Below, one piece after another: positions 32,923 through 42,967 of a DNA stretch of 64,000 nt. Origin of the DNA: an uncultured Fluviicola sp. Its GTDB lineage: Bacteria > Bacteroidota > Bacteroidia > Flavobacteriales > Crocinitomicaceae. The stretch covers positions 1 through 64,000 of the forward strand of contig NZ_CAMLDC010000004.1 in assembly GCF_946478805.1 (NCBI RefSeq). The letters are read 5' to 3'. A model generated the notes under the pieces. That model made no database searches, had not been told where the DNA came from, and was given only the letters and a program-made list of their open reading frames with translations. Positions within the stretch are counted from its first letter, which is position 1. Every line of letters starts with the position of its first letter. A program made the translations under genes and the position numbers.

Positions 32923-35226
32923 ATGAAAAATAACATAGAATCCATCAGCAATCCTGCTGAATTTACAGAACGATTTATCAATCAAACCAACAGTCCGGTT
33001 TTTCTTACAGGGAAAGCCGGAACAGGGAAAACGACCCTTTTAAAGAAAATTGTTGAGACTACACACAAAAATACGGTCATCGTTGCTCCAACCGGTATTG
33101 CCGCATTAAATGCCGGAGGCGTAACAATCCATTCCTTCTTTCAGCTTCCGTTCAGTTCCTTTATCCCTGAATTCATTTCAGATGGGTTGGTCGCCGGAAA
33201 TACCAAGTTTGAATCGAAAGAAACACTCAAACGCCATTTTCATTTCAATAAGACCCGCCAGAATCTCATTCGCAATGTAGAATTGCTAATTATTGACGAG
33301 GTTTCCATGCTGCGAGCCGATTTACTCGACGCAATTGATTGGACCTTGAGAAATGTCCGCAAAAACAACAGCCCGTTCGGCGGTTTGCAGGTACTTTTCA
33401 TTGGAGATCTGTTACAGCTTCCACCGGTTATCAAACCCGAAGAATGGAGTGTCCTACAAAAATATTATCGCGGTATTTTCTTTTTTAATGCACAGGTTCT
33501 CCAGGAACAAGCTCCCGTTTACATTGAATTGGAGAAGATTTTCCGCCAGGACGACCAGTTATTCATTGACTTATTGAACAATCTGAGAAATAACCGGGTA
33601 ACGAGTGAAGACCAGCAATTACTTGAAAAATATGTGAATCCCAATTTCGATTCCACCCAAGAAGAAGGGTACATCACCCTGACAACACATAATTCCAAGG
33701 CGGACCAAATGAATGCCGCAGCGTTGAATTCATTGAACGAAAAATCAGTGACTTATACGGCAGAGATCAAAGGAGATTTCCCTCCTCACCTGTTCCCACT
33801 CGAAAAAGAAACAGAACTCAAGGTTGGCGCCCAAATCATGTTTATCAAGAATGATATTTCATTCGAGAAGAATTTCTACAACGGGAAAATGGGCGTGATT
33901 AAATCGCTCACGAAAGACGAAATAGAAGTATACTTCAAAGAAGAAAAACGAACCATTACAGTTGAAAAGTACGAATGGAATAATATCAAATACAGTCTGA
34001 ATGAACAAAAAGGGGAAATCGAGGAGGAAATTCTCGGGACCTTTGTCCATTATCCGATCAAATTGGCCTGGGCCATCACAATCCATAAAAGTCAGGGTCT
34101 GACTTTTGACAAGGCTGTTTTGGACGTTTCCAATGTTTTTGCTCCCGGTCAGGCTTACGTTGCCTTATCCCGTTTGCGAAGTTTGGCCGGATTGGTTCTT
34201 TTAAAGCCACTTTCCATGAATGGGTTGGTAAATGACCAATCGGTGGTTTCCTATTCTTCCAATAAAGCTCCCGAAGAACGGATGCAATTATACCTGGACC
34301 AGGAAACTGCGCGTTTTGTTTATACAAGTCTGATCCAGGCATTTGATTGGTACGATTACACTGCCAAATGGGCAACTTTCGAATTGGGTTTTAAAAATCA
34401 GGGACCAAAGACAGAAAAAGGGAAAGATGTTTCCTGGGTGGCAAACCAGCTGCAGACAGTTCAAGCGACATTCGACGCAGCACGGAAATTTCAAAACCAG
34501 CTCAATAATCTCTTTTCAAAAGAAAAACCTGAATGGCAATTCATTTATGAGCGCGTTCAGGCCGCCTACCAGTATTTTTTCAAACCTTTAGATTCGCAGG
34601 TCTATTCGATCATGAAAAGGCGCTATGAATTGGCTAAAATCAAAAAAACAAAATCCTATTCGGAAGAACTGGAAGAACTGGAACAGGAAGTGGTTGCCGT
34701 TGTTCATCGCTTAATGAAAGGGCGCTTGTTGATGGAAGCCATAGTGAATGGAAAACCGTTTACCAAGGAAACCGTCAAATCAGTTGAAATCACCAACTAT
34801 GTCATTGCGAAAGGTCACAGTATTCAACAGGAATTGAGAGCAAACCGTTCCATGATGGACGAGATGATGGAAGAAGAATTCGTGGATGTCATTCAGTTGG
34901 TAAAAGCCAAGAAGGTCAAGGAGGAAAAAATCGTCAAGAAAAACACCTATGAGATCACTTTCGAACTATTTGAAGAAGGAAAATCGATGGAAGAAATTGC
35001 CAACGAACGCCAATTGGGTATATCCACCATCGAGGGACATTTTGCAAAATTGATCCAACAGGAAAAAATCGATATTACAGATGTCCTGGATCCGAAACGA
35101 ATCAGTGAAATCGAATCCTACCTGGAAGAAGCAGAAGGAAAAACATTGGGAACTCTCAAAGAAGAACTCGGAGATAAAGTGAGTTATGGTGAGTTGAAGT
35201 TGGTTCAGGCTTCGAAGATGTTGTGA
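32923..35226 (+). CDS. PIF1-like superfamily 1 helicase with C-terminal HTH domain
   Basis: 767 aa. Superfamily 1 ATPase: Walker A GKAGTGKTT at 30-38, Walker B IIDEVSML near 122-129, motif III GDLLQLPP near 160, and the late motif AITIHKSQGLTFDKAVLDV near 385-403 followed by YVALSRLRSL (motif VI). Residues about 480-620 are charged and helical. A C-terminal helix-turn-helix (about 685-715: FELFEEGKSMEEIANERQLG and STIEGHFAKL) matches the Helicase helix-turn-helix domain found in Bacteroidota AAA/PIF1 proteins. It should unwind DNA with 5'-3' polarity; target substrate (G-quadruplex, replication fork) is not readable. Followed by a terminator. Confidence 0.92.
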   Translation: MKNNIESISNPAEFTERFINQTNSPVFLTGKAGTGKTTLLKKIVETTHKNTVIVAPTGIAALNAGGVTIHSFFQLPFSSFIPEFISDGLVAGNTKFESKETLKRHFHFNKTRQNLIRNVELLIIDEVSMLRADLLDAIDWTLRNVRKNNSPFGGLQVLFIGDLLQLPPVIKPEEWSVLQKYYRGIFFFNAQVLQEQAPVYIELEKIFRQDDQLFIDLLNNLRNNRVTSEDQQLLEKYVNPNFDSTQEEGYITLTTHNSKADQMNAAALNSLNEKSVTYTAEIKGDFPPHLFPLEKETELKVGAQIMFIKNDISFEKNFYNGKMGVIKSLTKDEIEVYFKEEKRTITVEKYEWNNIKYSLNEQKGEIEEEILGTFVHYPIKLAWAITIHKSQGLTFDKAVLDVSNVFAPGQAYVALSRLRSLAGLVLLKPLSMNGLVNDQSVVSYSSNKAPEERMQLYLDQETARFVYTSLIQAFDWYDYTAKWATFELGFKNQGPKTEKGKDVSWVANQLQTVQATFDAARKFQNQLNNLFSKEKPEWQFIYERVQAAYQYFFKPLDSQVYSIMKRRYELAKIKKTKSYSEELEELEQEVVAVVHRLMKGRLLMEAIVNGKPFTKETVKSVEITNYVIAKGHSIQQELRANRSMMDEMMEEEFVDVIQLVKAKKVKEEKIVKKNTYEITFELFEEGKSMEEIANERQLGISTIEGHFAKLIQQEKIDITDVLDPKRISEIESYLEEAEGKTLGTLKEELGDKVSYGELKLVQASKML

Positions 35227-35317
35227 AAATCGCTCCACAACGCCTGTAAACTAACGGTTCGCTATTTGGCAAATTGGCAAAGAGTGTGTTTTACAAGATG
35301 CTAGCTTGGAGCGAAAA

Positions 35318-35345
35318 AAATCACAGAACCTGAATCCTGTGATTT
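35318..35345 (+). terminator. Terminator after the PIF1-like helicase gene
   Basis: AAATCACAG pairs perfectly over 9 bp with CTGTGATTT around a 10-nt loop. The downstream T tract is short. Confidence 0.7.
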
Positions 35346-35427
35346 CACCAAACTACCAAATACTACTCGTCATTTCAACCAACTCGAATGACTTTGTTTC
35401 CAATAGAATACAATTGGTTTAAAAAGT

Positions 35428-35467
35428 AACAACCCCGAAGCAGATTTTCACTCGCTTCGGGGTTGTT
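35428..35467 (-). terminator. Terminator of metK
   Basis: AACAACCCCGAAGC pairs perfectly over 14 bp with GCTTCGGGGTTGTT. On the minus strand a TTTTT tract follows. Confidence 0.85.
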
Positions 35468-35497
35468 AAAGTTTAAAATATGGTTGTTAACTGTTTC

Positions 35498-36778
35498 TTA
35501 CAAAGCGAAAGCAGCTTTTACTTTATCTACGAAATCTAATTTCTCCCAAGTGAACAATTCCACTTCTTTCACCACTTGTGTCCCGTCAGGAGCTGTAAAT
35601 GTTTTCTTAACCACTTCATTTTTACGTCCCATGTGTCCGTAAGCTGCAGTTTCTGAATAAATCGGGTTTCTCAATTTCAAACGTTGTTCGATAGCATAAG
35701 GACGCAAATCAAAGATCTCTGCACATTTCTTAGCGATTTCACCATCTGTCATGTTTGCTTTGGAAGTTCCGTAAGTATTGATGAACAAACCACAAGGTTT
35801 AGCAACACCAATTGCATAAGAAACCTGTACCAACACCTCATCACACAAACCAGCCGCAACTAAGTTCTTCGCGATGTGACGTGTTGCATATGCCGCAGAA
35901 CGGTCAACTTTTGAAGGGTCTTTTCCGGAGAAAGCACCACCACCGTGAGCACCTTTACCACCATAAGTATCCACGATGATTTTACGGCCAGTCAAACCGG
36001 TATCTCCGTGAGGTCCTCCGATTACGAATTTCCCTGTTGGATTGATGTGGTAAGTGATCTGGTCATTGAACAATGTTTGCAATTCCGGCTTCAATTTCGC
36101 TTTTACACGAGGAATGACGATGCTGATAATATCTTCTTTGATTTTTTTCAACATGTCTGCTTCTGCGCCGAAATCATCGTGCTGAGTAGATACTACGATC
36201 GAATCAATACGTTGTGGAACATTGTCATCAGAATACTCGATAGTAACCTGCGACTTTGCATCCGGACGCAAATAACCGATGATATGAGATTCGTTATTAC
36301 GGATTTTGGATAATTCCTGTAAGATATTATGTGCCAGATCCAACGCCAAAGGCATGTAATTTTCAGTTTCTTTCGTTGCGTAACCGAACATCATTCCCTG
36401 GTCACCAGCTCCCTGAGCTTCTGCTTTCGCTTCGAAGTCATCATTGGAAACTTTACGGTCAACTCCCTGGTTGATATCCGAAGACTGATCGTGGATTGCA
36501 GAAAGAATTCCACAAGAGTTCGCTTCGAACATATACTCAGACTTCGTGTAACCGATCTTACGGATCACATCACGTGCAATCGACTGAACGTCCAAATACG
36601 TATTTGTTTTTACCTCACCAGCCAAAACTACCTGACCTGTTGTTACTAAGGTTTCGCAAGCGACCTTCGACGTTGGGTCGAAAGCCATAAAGTTATCAAT
36701 TAACGCATCTGAAATTTGATCCGCTACTTTATCCGGGTGTCCTTCAGAAACTGATTCTGAGGTGAACAAATATGACAT
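35498..36778 (-). CDS. metK: S-adenosylmethionine synthetase
   Basis: 426 aa, slightly longer than the E. coli enzyme (384). It makes S-adenosylmethionine from methionine and ATP in the cytoplasm. Conserved: [20 protein letters not shown] (7-26) with the ATP/Mg-binding His and Asp, the second-substrate loop [12 protein letters not shown] near 120-131, [20 protein letters not shown] near 258-277 and the P-loop-like [19 protein letters not shown] near 281-299. Extra residues fall in the middle domain ([24 protein letters not shown]), as in other Bacteroidota MetK proteins. I looked for a SAM riboswitch in its 5' region and saw none. Confidence 0.98.
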   Translation of the reverse strand: MSYLFTSESVSEGHPDKVADQISDALIDNFMAFDPTSKVACETLVTTGQVVLAGEVKTNTYLDVQSIARDVIRKIGYTKSEYMFEANSCGILSAIHDQSSDINQGVDRKVSNDDFEAKAEAQGAGDQGMMFGYATKETENYMPLALDLAHNILQELSKIRNNESHIIGYLRPDAKSQVTIEYSDDNVPQRIDSIVVSTQHDDFGAEADMLKKIKEDIISIVIPRVKAKLKPELQTLFNDQITYHINPTGKFVIGGPHGDTGLTGRKIIVDTYGGKGAHGGGAFSGKDPSKVDRSAAYATRHIAKNLVAAGLCDEVLVQVSYAIGVAKPCGLFINTYGTSKANMTDGEIAKKCAEIFDLRPYAIEQRLKLRNPIYSETAAYGHMGRKNEVVKKTFTAPDGTQVVKEVELFTWEKLDFVDKVKAAFAL

Positions 36779-36947
36779 AGTCCTTGAGTATAAAAATTAT
36801 GGTCGCGAAATTAGTGAAAAAAAAGAAATTGATTCGCGAATGTTGAAAAAACAGATATCTCTATTCTATTAAACAAGTAGATTAATCAAGCGGGATCCTT
36901 TTTTATTTTACAGAATCATACCGAAAATGACACAAAGCCAGCATAAC

Positions 36948-36979
36948 TTGCTTCCTTTGAATAGGATTTGATATCTTTA
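36948..36979 (+). promoter_or_regulatory. Promoter of the lactonase gene
   Basis: TTG at 36948-36950, a 21-nt spacer and TATCTTTA at 36972-36979 (one mismatch to TANNTTTG). The leader would be about 42 nt. Confidence 0.45.
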
Positions 36980-37024
36980 GTTATGAATTCAAAATTCGAT
37001 TACATCACACTTTAACATAAAACC

Positions 37025-38173
37025 GTGAAATTAGAAGAAACATTCAAACTCAAAATCCTCTTTCTATTCCTCCTGGTGAATCTATCTTCCTTTTCTCAAC
37101 CCGGCAAAACGGTTCTGTTCGTTGGAACTTACACCGACAACAAACCGGACAGCGGAATTTACATCTATGAGTTCAATTCTTCAACAGGCGAGTTAACGGG
37201 CATCAGCCAAGGAAGTAATATCACCAATCCTTCTTTCCTGACTATTTCTCCAAACGGAAACTACATCTATGCTTGTACGGATACCAAGATGCCCAATGAA
37301 GGAAGTGTCAGTGCTTTTCAGTTCGATTCCATTTCCGGCACTTTGAATTTCCTGAACAAACAACCGAGTGGCGGAGAAAACCCGGTTTATCTCACAACAA
37401 GTGAAAACAACGAGTTTGTCATCAATGCGAATTATACCGCAGGAAGTGTTTCCGTCTTCTCTACCAACGCGGATGGAAGTTTGAATCCCTTCAGCCAACT
37501 GGTTCCGTTTAGTGGAAGCAGCATCAACAGTCGCCGACAGGAAAAAGCACACATTCATGCTACCGTTTTCTCCCCCGATTTCAAGTACATCTTCTTCCCT
37601 GATTTAGGGTCAGACAAGATTCGCGTCTTTGAATTTGATCCTGCGGAAAAACAACCGTTGAAGGTCATTGAAAAGTTGGATGTGACGGCAATTCCCGGCA
37701 GCGGGCCACGACACTTTATTTTCCATCCGGATAAGCCATTTACATACTGTATCGAAGAACTCAGCGGGACGATTTCAGCTTTTAAGGTTGAAAATGGAAA
37801 ACTGGATTCCATCCAACGTATCTTTTCCTATTCCAATTTGCAGGAAGATTACAACAGCGCTGATATTCACATTTCCCCAGACGGACTATTTCTTTACACT
37901 TCCAATCGATTGTACGAAAACACGCTTTCTATCTTTTCAATCGACCAAACCAACGGAACCTTGAAACTTGTTGCACATCAATCAACCTTGGGCGACAATC
38001 CCCGAAATTTTGTAATCGACCCAAGCGGACGTTTTCTAATCGTCGCGAACCAGGTTTCCAATAAGCTCATCGTCTTCAAACGGAATCCGGAGACAGGGTT
38101 ACTGACAAAGACCGGAAATGAAATCGCTGTAAAGAACCCAACTTGTTTGAAGATGAGAAATTATGGACAATAA
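37025..38173 (+). CDS. Lactonase family protein, 6-phosphogluconolactonase-like beta-propeller
   Basis: 382 aa with a GTG start, which gives a signal peptide (to about residue 26, ending SSFSQ). The rest is a seven-bladed Lactonase-type propeller, recognisable by repeated GTYTD, NPSFLTISPNGNYIYACTD, NPVYLTTSENNEFVINANY, HATVFSPDFKYIFFPDLGSDKI, GPRHFIFHPDKPFTYCIEE and NPRNFVIDPSGRFLIVANQ units. Family members include the cytosolic Pgl of the pentose phosphate pathway; export signals here suggest an extracytoplasmic lactonase or a binding protein. The exact substrate is not readable. Separate from the VOC gene 51 nt downstream, possibly co-transcribed. Confidence 0.85.
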   Translation: MKLEETFKLKILFLFLLVNLSSFSQPGKTVLFVGTYTDNKPDSGIYIYEFNSSTGELTGISQGSNITNPSFLTISPNGNYIYACTDTKMPNEGSVSAFQFDSISGTLNFLNKQPSGGENPVYLTTSENNEFVINANYTAGSVSVFSTNADGSLNPFSQLVPFSGSSINSRRQEKAHIHATVFSPDFKYIFFPDLGSDKIRVFEFDPAEKQPLKVIEKLDVTAIPGSGPRHFIFHPDKPFTYCIEELSGTISAFKVENGKLDSIQRIFSYSNLQEDYNSADIHISPDGLFLYTSNRLYENTLSIFSIDQTNGTLKLVAHQSTLGDNPRNFVIDPSGRFLIVANQVSNKLIVFKRNPETGLLTKTGNEIAVKNPTCLKMRNYGQ

Positions 38174-38224
38174 AAATGAGATCAATAATAAAGCCGGCAA
38201 AGATTAACACTAAAATAAAAACTC

Positions 38225-38614
38225 ATGACACGAATTGATCCGATAATTGCAGTGAAAGATGTGGAAGCAAGCGCTAATTGGTACCAACATGTTTTTGGAT
38301 TCCGGAATGCACATGGCGGACCGAATTTTGCCGTTTTAAAATCCGAAGATGACGAAATTATGCTTTGTCTTCACAAATGGGGAGAACACCATCATCCATC
38401 ATTAACCGATCAAAGTAAGGAAGCCGGAAATGGCTTGTTGCTTTATTTCAGAACCGACGATCTGGAACGAATCAGGAAGAATATGGATAAAACGGGTTCT
38501 AAAATAGAAGAAGAAATTCACCAAAACAGCAATTCATTGAGAAGGGAATTTTCCGTAAAAGACCCGGACGGTTATTACCTTACAATTACAGAATTCCACA
38601 CCTATGAAGGTTAA
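38225..38614 (+). CDS. VOC family protein (glyoxalase/bleomycin-resistance fold)
   Basis: 129 aa. A single vicinal-oxygen-chelate module pair: PIIAVKDVEASANWYQHVFGF (6-26), GPNFAVLKSEDDEIMLCLHKWGEHHHP, then SLRREFSVKDPDGYYLTITEFH at the C-terminus with the metal-binding His and Glu positions (E126 region) partly kept. The EHHHP cluster near 58-62 is unusual. Superfamily members act as glyoxalases, dioxygenases or drug-binding proteins; no specific reaction can be assigned. Followed after 45 nt by the next small gene in the same direction. Confidence 0.8.
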   Translation: MTRIDPIIAVKDVEASANWYQHVFGFRNAHGGPNFAVLKSEDDEIMLCLHKWGEHHHPSLTDQSKEAGNGLLLYFRTDDLERIRKNMDKTGSKIEEEIHQNSNSLRREFSVKDPDGYYLTITEFHTYEG

Positions 38615-38659
38615 GATCTCAAAATAAAATTGAATAATTACACATTTAAAACTGTTACA

Positions 38660-39112
38660 ATGACAGCAATTGATCGTGCAGATTGGCACTACGGTGGGGA
38701 TTTCCCGAAGAATCTCCCAAAAAAGAACGGCGGGACACATATCGGAATGTACATGAATTGGATGATTGATGCCAATCTGATCAGAGAAACATTTCTAGAA
38801 GAGGTTCCGGAGGGAATTGAACATGTAAAATCCGGGGAAATTACCGGAAGAGATTTTCTATTTGACTATTGTGACGAGAAATTTCTCGAAGATTTTCTAA
38901 CTGAAGATGGATTTGAATTTACGAAGCGTTATTACAAACGTGGTATTTACACCAGTGATTATCAAGAACTACTGGGATCAAATTATAGTTCATTGTACGA
39001 AATACCTGATACCCTGGAAAATTACCAAAGAATAGCCGCCAAAATCAGTACAGAATTTGAAAAATGGAAAAAGAAAAGCCAAAAAAAGAGTTGGCAATTC
39101 TGGAAAAAATAA
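38660..39112 (+). CDS. DUF7832-like small cytoplasmic protein
   Basis: 150 aa from ATG 38660, which puts the conserved-looking ADWHYGGDFPKNLP at residues 6-19 near the N-terminus; the open frame extends 30 nt further to a TTG. Aromatic- and acid-rich sequence (THIGMYMNWMIDANLI, FLFDYCDEKFLEDFLTEDG, FTKRYYKRGIYTSDYQELLG, SLYEIPDTLENYQRIAAKI) ends with a lysine-rich tail (EKWKKKSQKKSWQFWKK). No signal peptide or membrane segment. I place it with the DUF7832 proteins from the WHYGGDFP start and the DYQELLG segment, from memory and not from a search. In other bacteria such proteins sit near toxin-immunity genes, but no toxin is seen here. Confidence 0.65.
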   Translation: MTAIDRADWHYGGDFPKNLPKKNGGTHIGMYMNWMIDANLIRETFLEEVPEGIEHVKSGEITGRDFLFDYCDEKFLEDFLTEDGFEFTKRYYKRGIYTSDYQELLGSNYSSLYEIPDTLENYQRIAAKISTEFEKWKKKSQKKSWQFWKK

Positions 39113-39165
39113 AATCCCATCTGTCAGCTGACGAATGGGATTTTAAATTTCCTGCCAAGTGATTC

Positions 39166-40128
39166 TTATCTTCTGAATCCGCTTGTATACGTATTCAATT
39201 CTTCAATGCTGGATTCGAACGTGAACGCATCATTCAATTGATAGTAATTTCCGATATCATAGGTGTAACCGTATGCATATTTCGCCAGGTCCAAACGCGT
39301 ATCCTCAAAGCTGAACAACAACATCAGGCGTTTTACCTGGCTACTTGTCATACAATTTGTATTGATCACCTGTTTCGCCATTGTCAATTTGGAATCATCG
39401 AAATTCTTAGCCTGAATTGATTGAACTACCTCATTAAAACGTGTATCATTCATCGGGTATCCGTTACAACCAACATTTCCGTTATAACCTGGCATCACAT
39501 ATCCGTTTTGAACCGTTCCAACTGTACCGGTATTCCCGGAAGTTGTCGTTGTGGAAGAATAAGTGGTAGTTGTGCTTTGAGTTTGGGTATTCATTCCGGT
39601 TTCATTCACGTTGATGTTCATGTTAATGTTCGCACCACCATTCATAGGATCATTTACATTGATTCCTACGTTCATTTGTTCTGAATTGTTCGGATTGGTT
39701 GTCGTGTTTGAAATAACCGTAGTTTGAGTCGTAGTAGTTACCGGCGTGCTGTGATAAACGATCACCTGCTGACCTGCCATTGGTCTCGGAGCCTGCGCAA
39801 TCGGAACTTCGCTCATCCATCTCAAAACAGTTTCTCCTTTGTTGGAGCTTTTGATCGTGTAAGTTGTTTCCGTTCCCTGGTTAAAGTTCAATGTCTTATC
39901 AATATCAGGTGTTATTCCATCCGTGAATTTCACTTTTACTTTGTAATAAGGTTGGATCAGGTTGGTAACCCGAACATTTGTTTCAGGAGCTGCGTTTTGC
40001 TGAATTCCATTCAATATCACATAAAATTGCTGACCTTGTTCTGAAAAGAAAACCAGGTTGGTGCTTTGTTGTGCATTTGACAACTGCGAAATAAACAATA
40101 AGACAAATAGAGTAAATAAATGTTTCAT
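39166..40128 (-). CDS. Secreted DUF4476 domain protein
   Basis: 320 aa. Signal peptide to residue 19 (LSNAQ). The first 100 residues are a beta-rich region (STNLVFFSEQGQQFYVILNG, VTNLIQPYYKVKVKF), followed by a low-complexity stretch rich in Thr, Asn, Gln and Ser with tandem-like NVGINVNDPMNGG and INMNINVNE units (about 145-210). The C-terminal 95 residues are the helical DUF4476 domain (FNEVVQSIQAKNFDDSKLTMAKQ, CMTSSQVKRLMLLFSFEDTRLDLAKYAYG). DUF4476 is common in Bacteroidota secreted proteins; function unknown. The Cys pair (C in GNVGCNGYP and NTNCMTS) could form a disulfide. Monocistronic. Confidence 0.85.
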   Translation of the reverse strand: MKHLFTLFVLLFISQLSNAQQSTNLVFFSEQGQQFYVILNGIQQNAAPETNVRVTNLIQPYYKVKVKFTDGITPDIDKTLNFNQGTETTYTIKSSNKGETVLRWMSEVPIAQAPRPMAGQQVIVYHSTPVTTTTQTTVISNTTTNPNNSEQMNVGINVNDPMNGGANINMNINVNETGMNTQTQSTTTTYSSTTTTSGNTGTVGTVQNGYVMPGYNGNVGCNGYPMNDTRFNEVVQSIQAKNFDDSKLTMAKQVINTNCMTSSQVKRLMLLFSFEDTRLDLAKYAYGYTYDIGNYYQLNDAFTFESSIEELNTYTSGFRR

Positions 40129-40337
40129 AGTACTGATTTTTAATTTTTGAAGCCCGATTCAAAAACGATGCCAAAGCATGTTTCATAAGACTATCGTTGT
40201 TTTTTAGAAAGGATTCAAGTATAAAAATAAGTAGCATTTTGGGATCAATACACCTAATCCGGAATTAATTTAAGTATCCGAAAAATAAGTTTTTTTTAAT
40301 TCAAACTAAAAATTCAAAGATTCGTGAAAAATGCGAT

Positions 40338-40345
40338 TACTTTTG
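40338..40345 (+). promoter_or_regulatory. -7 box (TACTTTTG) upstream of the antiporter gene
   Basis: Perfect TANNTTTG match, 19 nt before the ATG. Confidence 0.5.
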
Positions 40346-40364
40346 TTGCGGTTATTCCTATTAA

Positions 40365-42545
40365 ATGAACGGGTTATTCGAACAGTTTTCTAAAGAGTTT
40401 CAAACCTTGATTGGTGAGTTCAAACTGCCATTGGAAAACCCGATTCTTACTTTTTCACTTCTGTTATTAATCATTCTTTTTTCTCCGATTATTTTGCGGC
40501 GATTCAAGATTCCGGGATTGATCGGATTGATTATTTCCGGGGTTATTATCGGTCCGAATGGGTTCCAATTGATCTCAGAAGCCAACATGAAAACGGGATT
40601 CGTGAACATGTTCTCCAAAATCGGTTTATTGTACATCATGTTCATGGCGGGACTGGAATTGGACATGCAGGATTTCAGGCGCTACAAGAACAAATCACTT
40701 ACATTCGGGGCACTGACCTTCTTCATTCCTCTTCTTTTGGGATACCCGACTTGCAGATATGCATTGGGATTAAATGAAATTGCGAGTTTATTGACAGCAA
40801 GCATGTTTGCCACACATACCTTGGTTGCTTACCCGATTGTCTCCAAATTCGGTATTTCCAAAATGGAAGCTGTTGCCATCGCTGTTGGAGGAACCATCCT
40901 GACAGACACCGCGGTACTAATTATCCTGGCGGTTATTTCCGGTTCAGATCATGGTGTGATCAATACAAACGTGCTGATTCACCTGGCAATCACCCTTTCC
41001 ATATTCAGCCTGATTATGTTTTGGGGAGTTCCAAAAGTTTCACGCTGGTTCTTCCGGAAATTGGAATCGGAGAAATCTTCCCAATTCATTTATGTCTTAT
41101 CCATCCTTTTCTTCTCGGCATTTTTAGCGGAAGTTGCAGGAATAGAAGCCATTATCGGAGCTTTCGTTGCCGGTTTGGTCATGAACCGATTGATTCCCCA
41201 TTCCTCCACTTTGATGAACCGGGTCGAATTCATTGGGAACGCTTTATTCATTCCCTTCTTCCTGATTTCCATCGGGATGGTTGTCAATGTGAAAGCATTG
41301 GCGAACGAACCCTGGGCCTGGGCGGTTGCAGGAATTCTGAGTGCTTTTGCCATCTTCAGCAAATTCCTCGCCGCCTTGATCACACAGCTTATTTTCAAAT
41401 TGAAAGGTCCGGAAAGACAACTCATTTTTGGTTTGAGTACTGCACATGCAGCTGCAACTTTGGCTGTAATCAACGTAGGATACACCATGGGAATCCTGGA
41501 CATTGAAATCGTCAATGGAACGGTCATCCTCATTTTGATCACCAGTATGACCGCTTCCTTTGTGACCGAAAATGCAGGAAAAAAATTACTCATTGCACAA
41601 ACCAAGAACGAACCGTTGGAAGGTCCTTCCATGCGCAGTCAGCACGTGTTGGTTGCCGCAAACGAACTGAAAGGAAACGAACAGTTACTCGATTTTTCCG
41701 TACTCATTACGGACAAAACAGTCATAAACCCGATTTCGGTGGTGAGTGTACTGGAAAATGATGAGGAAGCTGAAATGCGAATCCGCCGTTCCCGCAAACA
41801 CATGGATGATTTTATCACGCATTACAACAGTGGAGAAATCAACGTGCACGCTATGGCGACAATCGATCACAACCTTTCCAGTGGAATTTCACGCGTTTCC
41901 AAAGAATTGGTGGCAGATATCGTATTGATCAACGACAACTCAAAAGCCAACTTGTTTCAAAGACTTATCGGTGATGACCGGGATCATTTATTGAATGTCT
42001 GTGAGAAAACGGTTTTTTTCTGCCACTTCAACCATTCCTTTTCCAGTTACCGTAAAATTTCGGTGGTTTGCCCGGTTTATGCTGAATTGGAACAGGATTG
42101 TAAACAATGGCTTGAGCGGATCATGCGCATTTCCAAGGAATTGAACCTGGACATTGATGTGTACAGTACACGAGAAACATTTGAGAAATTCAAGGCGTAT
42201 AGAACGCATCGGAAATTCAGTGCCGACCTGATGCATTTCCCTATTGAATCTCCGGAAGAGATACTGGAAAAACTGCCGGCTTTCGGTGAAAATCAATTAT
42301 TCGTATCCGTTTTTGCACGCTCGGGATCTGTTTCCGCGTTTACAGGAATGGAATCGTTGCCTCAACGCATGGAAAAGGAAAATCCGAACGTGGATCACCT
42401 GTTCATTTATCCTTCACAAAGTCCGGCTGATTTATCTTATGCCGCTTACGATGACATGACCGGAAGTCCGCTCGCTGCAGGTGTGGAAACCATTCAGCGT
42501 TTATCCAAAGAAGTCGGGGGAATGTTTAAGAAGAATGAGGAGTGA
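40365..42545 (+). CDS. CPA2-family cation:proton antiporter
   Basis: 726 aa. Residues about 25-415 carry roughly twelve transmembrane helices in the Na+/H+ exchanger fold, with the IPGLIGLIISGVIIGPNGF segment (48-66), LLYIMFMAGLELDMQDFR (86-103) and the GGTILTDTAVLIILAVISG segment (about 175-193) holding the Asp expected for ion exchange. The C-terminal 300 residues are cytoplasmic and resemble one or two degenerate universal-stress-like domains (ISVVSVLENDEEAEM, STRETFEKFKAYR, AYDDMTGSPLAAGVE). It exchanges Na+ or K+ for H+ across the cytoplasmic membrane; the cation preference is unknown. Monocistronic, convergent with the next gene. Confidence 0.9.
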   Translation: MNGLFEQFSKEFQTLIGEFKLPLENPILTFSLLLLIILFSPIILRRFKIPGLIGLIISGVIIGPNGFQLISEANMKTGFVNMFSKIGLLYIMFMAGLELDMQDFRRYKNKSLTFGALTFFIPLLLGYPTCRYALGLNEIASLLTASMFATHTLVAYPIVSKFGISKMEAVAIAVGGTILTDTAVLIILAVISGSDHGVINTNVLIHLAITLSIFSLIMFWGVPKVSRWFFRKLESEKSSQFIYVLSILFFSAFLAEVAGIEAIIGAFVAGLVMNRLIPHSSTLMNRVEFIGNALFIPFFLISIGMVVNVKALANEPWAWAVAGILSAFAIFSKFLAALITQLIFKLKGPERQLIFGLSTAHAAATLAVINVGYTMGILDIEIVNGTVILILITSMTASFVTENAGKKLLIAQTKNEPLEGPSMRSQHVLVAANELKGNEQLLDFSVLITDKTVINPISVVSVLENDEEAEMRIRRSRKHMDDFITHYNSGEINVHAMATIDHNLSSGISRVSKELVADIVLINDNSKANLFQRLIGDDRDHLLNVCEKTVFFCHFNHSFSSYRKISVVCPVYAELEQDCKQWLERIMRISKELNLDIDVYSTRETFEKFKAYRTHRKFSADLMHFPIESPEEILEKLPAFGENQLFVSVFARSGSVSAFTGMESLPQRMEKENPNVDHLFIYPSQSPADLSYAAYDDMTGSPLAAGVETIQRLSKEVGGMFKKNEE

Positions 42546-42552
42546 GTAATTT

Positions 42553-42891
42553 TCAGTCCATTATCAAATCCACCAGTTTCTTAGGCGCCACATTCGAATA
42601 GGAGGTCTTGACAATGTCTTTCAAAAAGTCTTCATCCACCTTCCCGAAATAAACACGTGTCCAACCTTGTAATCCCCATTTATCAGGAGTGGGACAGCAA
42701 GCACTTTCATCCCAACTACAAAACACAGATTGTTGAATAGGTGTTAGTTTTACCACGAAGAAATCCGCTTCCGTTCCGACCGTTGCGAAAATCTTCTTTT
42801 TCACACGATAGGACTTTTTCTCGAAATGAGGTTCTTCTGTTGCTTCCGGCAACGACATTGCATAATCAAAAAGCTGGGAAAAATTTGTCAT
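42553..42891 (-). CDS. MmcQ/YjbR family DNA-binding-like protein
   Basis: 112 aa from the ATG that gives MTNFSQLFDYAMSLPEATEEPHF, the family N-terminus. The CyaY-like alpha/beta fold shows as SLPEATEEPHFEKKSYRVKKKIFAT, VVKLTPIQQSVFCSWDES, and the end GWTRVYFGKVDEDFLKDIVKTSYSNVAPKKLVD. The family has a double-wing fold proposed to bind DNA; no biochemical role is known to me. The downstream neighbour is the convergent antiporter gene, 7 nt away. Confidence 0.85.
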   Translation of the reverse strand: MTNFSQLFDYAMSLPEATEEPHFEKKSYRVKKKIFATVGTEADFFVVKLTPIQQSVFCSWDESACCPTPDKWGLQGWTRVYFGKVDEDFLKDIVKTSYSNVAPKKLVDLIMD

Positions 42892-42967
42892 AAAGCATAG
42901 CAACTTATTAACGAATATAACGTTTCCTTGTTATAGAAGTAATTTTAATTGCTTTAATAAAAAACCC

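Noticed and set aside
36779..37024. Possible SAM riboswitch before metK
   Set aside because: The 246-nt divergent spacer has no long stem or known SAM-riboswitch pattern that I can see; only a weak TAATTTCG -7-like box is present.
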